Positions 57,780 to 64,000 of a stretch of DNA of 64,000 bases are shown here, piece after piece (within the stretch, counting starts at the first letter, position 1; every line of letters begins with the position of its first letter). Source of the DNA: Pseudarthrobacter sp. NBSH8 (lineage in GTDB: Bacteria; Actinomycetota; Actinomycetes; Actinomycetales; Micrococcaceae); NCBI RefSeq assembly GCF_014217545.1, contig NZ_CP043178.1, positions 3,038,001 to 3,102,000 on the forward strand, written 5' to 3'. The position numbers and the translations under genes were made by a program. Under the pieces are notes generated by a model. The model did not search any database and was not told where the DNA came from. It saw nothing but the letters and a program-made list of their open reading frames with translations.

Positions 57780-58118
57780 GTGACTATCGCAAAAACAGTT
57801 CTGTTGTTCATCCTCGCCGCCGCGGCCGAAATTGGTGGGGCCTGGCTCGTTTGGCAGTCTGTCCGCGAGGGCAAGGACTGGTGGTGGGCGGGCCTGGGAG
57901 TGCTCGCCCTCGGAATCTACGGCTTCGCCGCGACCCTGCAGCCGGACGCCCACTTCGGCCGGATACTCGCCGCCTACGGAGGCGTGTTCGTGGCCGGATC
58001 ACTGGCCTGGGGCATGATCTTCGATGGGTTCCGGCCTGACCGGTGGGATGTCACCGGCTCCGTGATCTGCCTGCTCGGGGTGGCCGTGATCATGTTCGCA
58101 CCACGCACCGCTGTCTGA
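57780..58118 (+). CDS. UPF0060/YnfA-family membrane protein
   Basis: 112 residues with four helices. The signature [34 protein letters not shown] and [20 protein letters not shown] is that of YnfA. The family is small-multidrug-resistance-like in size and topology and has been linked to efflux in enteric bacteria; the substrate here is unknown. Starts at GTG 57780. It lies between the ArsN remnant and the cmtR-like gene, a common place for it in metal islands. Confidence 0.9.
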   Translation: MTIAKTVLLFILAAAAEIGGAWLVWQSVREGKDWWWAGLGVLALGIYGFAATLQPDAHFGRILAAYGGVFVAGSLAWGMIFDGFRPDRWDVTGSVICLLGVAVIMFAPRTAV

Positions 58119-58173
58119 GAATCCGCATTGAGTACACATTTCGTGAATACATCCCTGGCTGTACTATCAGCTG

Positions 58174-58500
58174 ATGGAAACCCTTGTACGTGCCCCGATT
58201 CTAGCCCGGTTCGGCTACGCGGTCTCTGACCCTACTCGGGCGCGGATTCTGCTTGCCTTGGCGGATGTGCCCGGATACCCGTCGGACCTGGCCGATTCAC
58301 TGGGCGTCTCGCGGCAGAGCATGTCCAATCATCTGACATGCTTGCGGGGCTGCGGCCTGGTGGTGGCCGTCCCGGACGGCCGGCGGACCCGGTATGAGCT
58401 TGCTGATGCACGGCTGGGCCACGCGATCATGGATCTGTTGGGCGTAGTGCTGGCCGTGGACCCTGCCTGCTGCGCACCCGACGGGACGTGCCTGGTGTGA
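58174..58500 (+). CDS. cmtR: CmtR-like Cd(II)/Pb(II)-sensing repressor
   Basis: 108 residues, ArsR/SmtB family. The pair Cys56 and Cys60 (HLTCLRGCGLV) in the recognition-helix region, plus Cys99/100/106 in the tail (PACCAPDGTC), match the sensing pattern of Mycobacterium CmtR (Cys57, Cys61, Cys102). Metal binding would release DNA and open the downstream transporter. Its TGA overlaps the transporter GTG start (GTGA), so the two are coupled. A TACTAT at 58158-58163 could be its -10. Confidence 0.87.
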   Translation: METLVRAPILARFGYAVSDPTRARILLALADVPGYPSDLADSLGVSRQSMSNHLTCLRGCGLVVAVPDGRRTRYELADARLGHAIMDLLGVVLAVDPACCAPDGTCLV

Positions 58501-59552
58501 CCACGGAAATTCAAAGTGGGCCGACGGCTGACCGCCGCATTGTCCTGAGCCGCCGCATCCGCCTGTTCGCGGCCGCGACGATCACCTACAACGTCGTTGA
58601 GGCCGTGGTCGCACTGTGGGCGGGCAACCTGGCCGGTTCCTCGGCCCTCGTCGGATTCGGGCTTGATTCGGTGATCGAGGTCGCTTCCGCGGTCGCCCTG
58701 TCCTGGCAGTTTTCCGCGCGGGACCCGGAACGGCGCGAGCACATCACCCTGCGGATCATCGCTATATCCTTCTTCGCCCTTGCACTGTTCGTCGCCGCGG
58801 ACTCGGTCAGGGCCCTGTCCGGAGGTGACCAGGCACAGCATTCCACTCCCGGTATTCTGATCGCTGCCCTGTCCCTGGCCATCATGCCCGTCCTGTCCTG
58901 GCTCCAACGCCGAGCGGGCCGAGAACTCGGCTCCCGAACCGCGGTCGCAGATTCAAAACAGACCCTGCTTTGCACCTACCTGTCCGCCGTTCTCCTGGTG
59001 GGCCTGGTTCTCAACAGCGCACTGGGATGGTGGTGGGCAGACGCCGGTGCAGCACTGATCATCGCCGGGATCGCCACGTGCGAAGGCCTCAACGCCTGGA
59101 AAGGGGACGTCTGCTGCGCCGTCCCCGAGCCGGGCACCGGACCGGCCGATTTGGGCGACCCGGCATCCCGGAAGTCGGATATTGCGCAAAGCCATCCTCC
59201 CGGCTGCTGCGCCGTAGCCGAATCGGGCACCGGCAGCAAAGTGAGAATAGAACTCCTCCACATCGATGACTGCCCGAATGTGGCAAAAGCACTCGAGCAG
59301 GTGGAAGCCGCCCTGATCGCCTTGGGTCGCCAGGACGTCCGCGTCCATATGCGGCACATCAAGACTCCGGCAGATGCGGCCGGGACGAGCTTCGCCGGTT
59401 CTCCAACGATCACGGCAGACGGGGCTGACATCTTCTCCGCCGGGGCGCCGGCCAGCGATCCAGCCTGCAGGATCTGCATCACGCCAGACGGTCTTGCCGG
59501 CGTTCCGACCATCGATCAGGTGGTGGAAGCACTGACGAACCATGGCCTCTGA
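58497..59552 (+). CDS. CDF-type cation transporter fused to thioredoxin-like domain
   Basis: 351 residues. Residues ~15-205 are a six-helix cation-diffusion-facilitator core with GFGLDSVIEVASAVALSW (metal-site Asp) and ADAGAALIIAGIATCEGLNAW. The usual cytoplasmic domain is absent. A Cys-rich linker holds two similar pieces (CCAVPEPGTG and CCAVAESGTG). Residues ~245-351 form a thioredoxin-like domain with IELLHIDDCPNVAKAL, FAGSPTITADGADIF and CRICITPDGLAGVPTIDQ. A resistance exporter for Cd/Pb/Zn under CmtR is the likely role. GTG 58497 chosen over 58488. Confidence 0.85.
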   Translation: MTTEIQSGPTADRRIVLSRRIRLFAAATITYNVVEAVVALWAGNLAGSSALVGFGLDSVIEVASAVALSWQFSARDPERREHITLRIIAISFFALALFVAADSVRALSGGDQAQHSTPGILIAALSLAIMPVLSWLQRRAGRELGSRTAVADSKQTLLCTYLSAVLLVGLVLNSALGWWWADAGAALIIAGIATCEGLNAWKGDVCCAVPEPGTGPADLGDPASRKSDIAQSHPPGCCAVAESGTGSKVRIELLHIDDCPNVAKALEQVEAALIALGRQDVRVHMRHIKTPADAAGTSFAGSPTITADGADIFSAGAPASDPACRICITPDGLAGVPTIDQVVEALTNHGL

Positions 59553-59599
59553 CACTTACCATCAGTGTTCCTTCTTGCCGTGGCCAACTCATAAGGCTT

Positions 59600-59665
59600 C
59601 CCCCGTGATCGAGCCTGAGGAGATATCGTCGAAACTTTGGATCTCGACAGACTCGATCACCGGGG
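59600..59665. repeat. Palindromic intergenic repeat, type C
   Basis: 14-nt arms (59600-59613 and 59652-59665; core GTGATCGAG / CTCGATCAC) with one mismatch, enclosing a ~38-nt interior that contains TCGAAAC and CTCGACAG. It ends two bases before the aldo-keto reductase stop and lies between convergent genes. It resembles the GGTnGTCGA-type intergenic repeats I recall from Arthrobacter-like genomes. Confidence 0.7.
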
Positions 59666-59666
59666 C

Positions 59667-60608
59667 TCAGGGAAGGTTGCGGCCCCGCGCCGCAATCCAC
59701 AGCCCGTACCAGTCGGCCCGGGTCATGGCGTCCGCAACGCGGGCGGCGTCCGCGCAGGCCGCGATTCTCGGCGTATTTACGGTGCCGATCACGGGCGCAA
59801 TTCCGGCCGGATGCTTCATCAGCCAGCCGAGAAGGACAGCCTCCACCGTGGTGCCGTACTGACCGGCAAGCTCCGCAACCATCGCGGCCGCGGCAGTCTC
59901 GGCCGCCGTCGGGTTTTCCGGAGCTGCCCCGGTGTACAGGCCCTGGGCCAGCGCACCGTAAGCCTGCACGGTGACGCCGTTGCTGCTGCAGTATTCCAGG
60001 GTCCCGTGCGGGAAGCTGTAATCCACCGACTCCGGATGGTTCACCAGCACCTGGCTCTCCAGCCAGGCCCGCTTCAGCAGGCTCATCTCCAACTGGTTGG
60101 CCACCACCGGCACCTCCAGCCGTTTTTGCAGCGCCTCGATCTGCGCGCCGGACATGTTGGACACCCCTAGCGCCCGTACCTTGCCGTCAGCCAAGAGTTG
60201 CCCGACGGCGGCTGCCACCTCCGCCAGGTCCGTCAGGGGATCCGGGCGGTGCAGCAAGAGGACATCCACGTAGTCCGTCTGCAGCCTTTTCAGGCTGCCG
60301 TCCACGCGCTCCAGGATGGCTTCCCGGCTGAGGTCATAGTGCGTGGCCAGCCCTCGTTCGCGGAGCCGGATGCCGCACTTCGTCTGCAGCCGGATCCGGT
60401 CACGCAGTCCAGGCGTTGCCGCCAGCACCTCGCCGAACACCGCCTCAGACTTGCCGCTGCGGTAGATGTCCGCGTGGTCGAACAGCGTAATGCCGGCGTC
60501 CAGCGCGGCCTCGACGGCGGCAGCGGCTTCGACCAGATGTTCCTCACCATGCGGTTCGTCGGTCCAGCTGCCGCCCAGGCCCATGCAACCGTAGATGAGT
60601 TCCTGCAT
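59667..60608 (-). CDS. Aldo-keto reductase
   Basis: 313 residues, (beta/alpha)8 NADPH-dependent reductase of the YdhF-like group. Residues: GITLFDHADIYRSGKSEAVF (Asp and Tyr of the catalytic tetrad), QTKCGIR (Lys) and HYDLSREAI/LLLHRPDPLTD (His). ALGVSNMSGAQIEALQ and APVIGTVNTPRI complete the cofactor site. ATG 60608 overlaps the glucosidase stop by one base. Likely the last gene of the sugar operon; it may reduce a released aldose or a dicarbonyl. Confidence 0.88.
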   Translation of the reverse strand: MQELIYGCMGLGGSWTDEPHGEEHLVEAAAAVEAALDAGITLFDHADIYRSGKSEAVFGEVLAATPGLRDRIRLQTKCGIRLRERGLATHYDLSREAILERVDGSLKRLQTDYVDVLLLHRPDPLTDLAEVAAAVGQLLADGKVRALGVSNMSGAQIEALQKRLEVPVVANQLEMSLLKRAWLESQVLVNHPESVDYSFPHGTLEYCSSNGVTVQAYGALAQGLYTGAAPENPTAAETAAAAMVAELAGQYGTTVEAVLLGWLMKHPAGIAPVIGTVNTPRIAACADAARVADAMTRADWYGLWIAARGRNLP

Positions 60609-62320
60609 CAGCGCAGCCAGGCGGTGCTGTTGGCGCCCAGCTTGCCGTCTTCCAGCGCAGAGCTGCTTACCAGCAGCGCTCCCGCCGGCAGTTCGACGGC
60701 GGTGTCCCCGAAGTTGGTAACGGACTGCCAGCCGCCGGGGCGGCGGAAATGCAGGACATCCGTGGAACCGGTCTCCACCCATTCCAGCTCCTCTCCGGCT
60801 TGGAGTTCCCGGCGCAGCTTCAGGGCCGTGCGGTACAGCTCCAGGGTGGAGTTTTCGGTCCCGTCCTGCGCCTCCACCGCGTACTTGCCGAACCAATCCG
60901 GCTGCGGCAGATGCGCGCCGCCCTGGCCGAAACCGAACGATGTCCCCTCGACCTTCCACGGCAGGGGCACGCGGCAGCCGTCACGGCCCACCTCAACGCC
61001 CCTGTTCCGGAAGAAGGCGGGGTCCTGGCGCTCGGCGTCCGGAATCTCCGCCACTTCCTGCAGGCCCAGTTCCTCGCCCTGGTACAGGTAGGCCGACCCG
61101 GGCACAGCGAGCATGAGCAGGGTTGCGGCGCGGGCACGGCGCTCGCCAAGGTCCACGTCGAGTTCGTCCTTGGGGCCACCGGCCAGCAGCCAGCCCTTGC
61201 CATCCTGGCCCTTGGCGTGCTTCTTGCCCTTGGATGCCTTGGGCAGGCCATAGCGCGTGGCATGCCGGACGACGTCGTGGTTGGAGAATACCCAGGTGGA
61301 GGACGCACCCGTCGCGGCAGCCTCAGCGAGGTTGCGGGTGATGATTTCGCGGAAATCCTCGGCATCGAAGTCGGCCTGGAGCAGGTCGAAGTTGAAGGCC
61401 TGGCCCAGGCCCTCAGGGCTGGCGTAGCGGGCGCGGCGCGTGGCATGCACCCATGCTTCCGCGACGGCGGTGCGTGGCGGGTTGTATTCGTTGAAGACCT
61501 CGCGCCATTCGAGGTAGATGTCGTGGACGTCGTCCCGGTCCCAGAAGGGGTGCGAACCGTCGTCGAACCCGTCCGTCCCCGAGTTGGCCTCGGTCAGCTC
61601 CAGCTTGGAGAGAAGCGGCTCGGTGAGGTCCTTGGTGAGGGCATGGGCAACGTCCACGCGGAATCCGTCCACGCCGCGGTCGGACCAGAAGCGCAGGGTC
61701 TTGAGGAAGTCATCGCGGACCTCGCGGCTGGCCCAGTTCAGGTCCGGCTGCTCCTTGGCGAAGATGTGCATGTACCACTGGCCGGGAGTTCCGTCGGGCT
61801 CGGTGATGCGTTCCCAGGCCGGTCCGCCAAAGACGGAGTCCCAGTCCGACGGCGGAAATTCGCCGTTCGGTCCTTTGCCGTCACGGAAGATGTAGCGCTC
61901 GCGCGCGGCGGAGCCCTTCGGCGAGGCGAGCGCCTCCTTGAACCAGTTGTGCCGGTTCGAGGAGTGGTTGGGGACGATGTCGGCGATCAGCTTAATGCCG
62001 GCGGCGTGCAGCGCTTTGGCCATCTCGTCGAAGTCCGCCAGCGTGCCCAGTTTGGGGTCCACGTCGCGGTAGTCGTCAACATCGTATCCACCATCGGCGA
62101 GGGCTGACGGGTAGAACGGGCTGAGCCATACGGCGTCGATGCCCAGTTCCCTCAGGTACGGGACCTTGGCCGTGATGCCCTTGATGTCACCCATGCCGTC
62201 CCCGTTTGAATCGGAGAAACTGCGGGGATAGATCTGGTAGACCGCGGCCTGGCGCCACCAGTTGGGATCGCTCATGCGGTCAGAGTCGGACAGGGTTGCC
62301 AGAGTGGCGATGGTGGGCAA
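60608..62320 (-). CDS. Glycoside hydrolase family 13, alpha-glucosidase type
   Basis: 570 residues. (beta/alpha)8 alpha-amylase fold; region I DIVPNHSS, region II GVDGFRVDVAH with the nucleophile Asp, acid/base Glu in AVAEAWVHA, region IV FSNHDVVRH. It begins with WWRQAAVYQIYPRSFSDSNG. No signal peptide, so it acts in the cytoplasm on imported oligosaccharides such as maltose, trehalose-like or isomaltose. TTG 62320 with AAGGA upstream was chosen; ATG 62275 has no ribosome site. It follows two ABC permeases. Confidence 0.92.
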   Translation of the reverse strand: MPTIATLATLSDSDRMSDPNWWRQAAVYQIYPRSFSDSNGDGMGDIKGITAKVPYLRELGIDAVWLSPFYPSALADGGYDVDDYRDVDPKLGTLADFDEMAKALHAAGIKLIADIVPNHSSNRHNWFKEALASPKGSAARERYIFRDGKGPNGEFPPSDWDSVFGGPAWERITEPDGTPGQWYMHIFAKEQPDLNWASREVRDDFLKTLRFWSDRGVDGFRVDVAHALTKDLTEPLLSKLELTEANSGTDGFDDGSHPFWDRDDVHDIYLEWREVFNEYNPPRTAVAEAWVHATRRARYASPEGLGQAFNFDLLQADFDAEDFREIITRNLAEAAATGASSTWVFSNHDVVRHATRYGLPKASKGKKHAKGQDGKGWLLAGGPKDELDVDLGERRARAATLLMLAVPGSAYLYQGEELGLQEVAEIPDAERQDPAFFRNRGVEVGRDGCRVPLPWKVEGTSFGFGQGGAHLPQPDWFGKYAVEAQDGTENSTLELYRTALKLRRELQAGEELEWVETGSTDVLHFRRPGGWQSVTNFGDTAVELPAGALLVSSSALEDGKLGANSTAWLR

Positions 62321-62373
62321 AGGATGATCCTTTTCTCTTTGTTGGGTTGTTGTTGCTGGGTTGATTGATCTGG

Positions 62374-63243
62374 CTATTTAACGGCCCCGCGCATGACTCC
62401 GGACAGTACCCAACGTTGGGCCAGGATGTAAACCACCAGGGTGGGCGCCATGGCCATCAGGTAGGACGCGAACGCGAGGCTGTAGTCCGTGTTGAATTCG
62501 CCTTGGAACAGCATCTGGACCACGGGGAGGGTCTGCAGCGACGGGTCGGCGATCATCATCTGCGGCAGCAGGAAGTCGTTCCACGAGCCCAGGAAAGCGA
62601 AGATGCCCACCGTGGCGTTCATGGGGGCCAGCAGCGGGAAGATGATCTTGCGGAACACCTGCCATGTGGTGGCGCCGTCAATCCTGGCCGATTCCTCCAG
62701 CTCCACGGGTATGGAGCGGACGAAAGCGATGTACAACAGCGCGTTGAACGAGATTCCGCCGAGCACGTGCAGGAAGACGACGCCGGCCGGGTTGTCCAGG
62801 CCGAGCAATGCCGTCTGTTTGATCAGCGGCAGGATGATCACCGGGAACGGAATGAACATGGCGGAAAGAAGGTACACAAAGGAGCCGCGGAAGAACCGGT
62901 GGTTCCAGTTCCGGGCAATGGCATAAGCCACAAGCGAGCTGCAGGCCAGCGAGCCCAGGACGCTGAAGACGGTGACGAAAGCCGTGGACATAAACGCCCG
63001 GGGGAAGTTCGTGGCCACATATGCGGCTACGAAGTTCTCCCAGTTCAGCGGGTTCGGCCAGGCAAGCCCGGTCCCGGTGCCGATCTGGTCCGGCGACTTC
63101 AGCGCCATGGCCACAGTGAAGTACAGCGGCAGCAGGACGGTCAGCGAGGCCACCAGCATCAGGGCCGTAAGCCACCAGTTGACCTTGAAGCCTTCGCGGC
63201 TGTTCCTGCGGTATGTGGCTACGGGAAGAGTGGATGCGGTCAT
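62374..63243 (-). CDS. Carbohydrate ABC transporter permease (MalG type)
   Basis: 289 residues, six helices. It contains the EAA loop SARIDGATTWQVFRKIIFPL that contacts the ATPase and the preceding SIPVELEE. The C-terminus ends with LSGVMRGAVK, typical of MalG-like proteins. The start at 63243 overlaps the stop of the MalF-type permease by one base (TAATG). The ATPase (probably a shared MsiK-type) is not in the window. Confidence 0.93.
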   Translation of the reverse strand: MTASTLPVATYRRNSREGFKVNWWLTALMLVASLTVLLPLYFTVAMALKSPDQIGTGTGLAWPNPLNWENFVAAYVATNFPRAFMSTAFVTVFSVLGSLACSSLVAYAIARNWNHRFFRGSFVYLLSAMFIPFPVIILPLIKQTALLGLDNPAGVVFLHVLGGISFNALLYIAFVRSIPVELEESARIDGATTWQVFRKIIFPLLAPMNATVGIFAFLGSWNDFLLPQMMIADPSLQTLPVVQMLFQGEFNTDYSLAFASYLMAMAPTLVVYILAQRWVLSGVMRGAVK

Positions 63244-64000
63244 TACAGTGATACCCCCCGGCGCTGAATGAGGCGCAACTGGATGACGGAGATCAGCAAA
63301 GTGATCAGGAAGTAGATGACCGCGTTGGCCATCTGGTAGGAGTAGTCGCCGCCTGTGAAGCCGGAGAAGATGCGCATGGCCACTGACTGTGTCGCCATGC
63401 CGGGTCCGCCGCCGGTGAGGCCCACGATGATCTCGTACGTCCCCAGGAATCCTTTGAAGCCGAGGATCACATTGATCACCAGGTAGCCGACGATGAGGGG
63501 CAGCGTGAGGCTTCGGAACTGGCGGAAGCTGCCGGCTCCGTCCAGGTCCGCGGCTTCGTATACTTCCGCGGGAACGCTCTGCAGGCCCGCGAGGTAGATG
63601 ATGGTGGCGCCGGGTGCAGCCTGCCACACAGTGACCAGCACAATGGCCAGCCAGGCGAGGTTTTCGTTGGCGAGGATGCTCGTGGCCAACGGTGTAACGC
63701 CGAACCGCTCGGCCAGTACCGGCAGGGTGTTCGAGAACAGGTAGTTGAACACGAAGGACACAACCAGCGCGGACAGCACCATGGGGATGAAGAACACCGT
63801 GCGGATTCCTGTGCGCCACTTGATCTTCGCGTTGAGGCCAAGAGCGATGGTTAGTGCCACAACGTTCACCACCACGGTGGCGGCCAGGGCAAAGACGAAC
63901 GTAAAGATGTACGACTGCAGGACCGCCGGATCCTTGAAGATGTTGACGTAGTTGGACAGTCCGATGAACTTCCAGTCGCCGTAGCCTGCGTAGTTGGTGA
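63243..64000 (-). CDS. Carbohydrate ABC transporter permease (MalF type), 5' end beyond window
   Basis: 252 residues visible; the frame continues through the right edge without a stop, so the N-terminal helix and start are missing. GLSNYVNIFKDPAVLQ is the conserved pre-helix segment of MalF-like permeases, and the EAA loop is VYEAADLDGAGSFRQFRSLT. ATG at 63875 is internal, not the start. Partner of the MalG-type permease. A solute-binding protein gene would be expected just outside the window. Confidence 0.92.
   Translation of the reverse strand, partial: TNYAGYGDWKFIGLSNYVNIFKDPAVLQSYIFTFVFALAATVVVNVVALTIALGLNAKIKWRTGIRTVFFIPMVLSALVVSFVFNYLFSNTLPVLAERFGVTPLATSILANENLAWLAIVLVTVWQAAPGATIIYLAGLQSVPAEVYEAADLDGAGSFRQFRSLTLPLIVGYLVINVILGFKGFLGTYEIIVGLTGGGPGMATQSVAMRIFSGFTGGDYSYQMANAVIYFLITLLISVIQLRLIQRRGVSL

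Noticed and set aside
57660..57780. Minus-strand stretch reading like a protein end ([20 protein letters not shown])
   Set aside because: Only about 40 residues look protein-like, no start or family was found, and the frame further upstream is antisense to the UPF0060 gene. It may be a gene remnant but cannot be supported.
60749..62107. 452-residue plus-strand frame over the GH13 gene
   Set aside because: Antisense shadow; the GH13 catalytic regions are all intact on the minus strand.
62365..63267. 300-residue plus-strand frame over the MalG-type permease
   Set aside because: Gln/His/Arg-rich antisense shadow; the permease with its EAA loop is on the minus strand.

Overview
The window looks like chromosome from a high-GC actinobacterium of the Micrococcaceae, most likely the Arthrobacter/Pseudarthrobacter group. 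This placement is an inference from four things: GC-rich coding with many GTG/TTG starts, the str and rpo operon order, an actinobacterial GlnR next to mycothiol synthase, and several actinobacterial small-protein families. No database search was run.

Layout. 1-1266 is the N-terminal part of a multi-pass membrane protein that runs off the left edge. 1.4-13.8 kb, all on the minus strand, is the core information-processing block: rpoB-rpoC, then rpsL-rpsG-fusA-tuf. 14.0-16.5 kb holds a lipoprotein, a thiolase and a YbaK-type tRNA deacylase. 16.6-23.2 kb, minus strand, is tRNA-Trp, secE, nusG, rplK, rplA, a tandem pair of paralogous acetyltransferases, then rplJ-rplL behind an L10-type attenuator leader. 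23.4-29.2 kb has an aspartate aminotransferase and a PspC-type envelope-stress locus: a PspC-fused histidine kinase with its LuxR-type regulator, facing three membrane proteins, two of them PspC proteins. 29.3-38.2 kb includes phosphofructokinase, an MFS pseudogene, a YgfZ protein, a nitrobindin-like protein, GlnR and mycothiol synthase. 38.4-44.7 kb, plus strand, carries polyphosphate kinase, a MutT1-type hydrolase, thyA-dfrA and asd. 44.8-53.0 kb has murB, an MFS transporter, two MaoC hydratase subunits, a regulator-SulP pair and a CitE-like lyase. 53.1-59.6 kb is an accessory arsenic/heavy-metal island. 59.7-64 kb is a carbohydrate-uptake operon (ABC permeases, GH13 glucosidase, aldo-keto reductase), with the first permease cut by the right edge.

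The most interesting features fall into two groups. (1) The metal island has three low-molecular-weight-phosphatase/ArsC-like modules, one fused to an ArsR domain and one with its catalytic Arg replaced by Lys. It also has a FAD oxidoreductase with a Cys-rich tail, an aquaporin instead of an ArsB/Acr3 pump, an internally deleted acetyltransferase resembling ArsN, several matching ArsR-type boxes, and a CmtR-like sensor followed by a CDF transporter fused to a thioredoxin-like domain. (2) Every clean gap between convergent genes (four of four) is filled by a long palindrome. These belong to three unrelated-looking repeat types, and one type occurs twice with the same 13-nt loop.

No phage, insertion sequence, CRISPR array or rRNA operon was seen. 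Genes missed by a simple start-to-stop ORF search are the two edge-truncated genes and a 37-residue membrane protein at 35086-35199.
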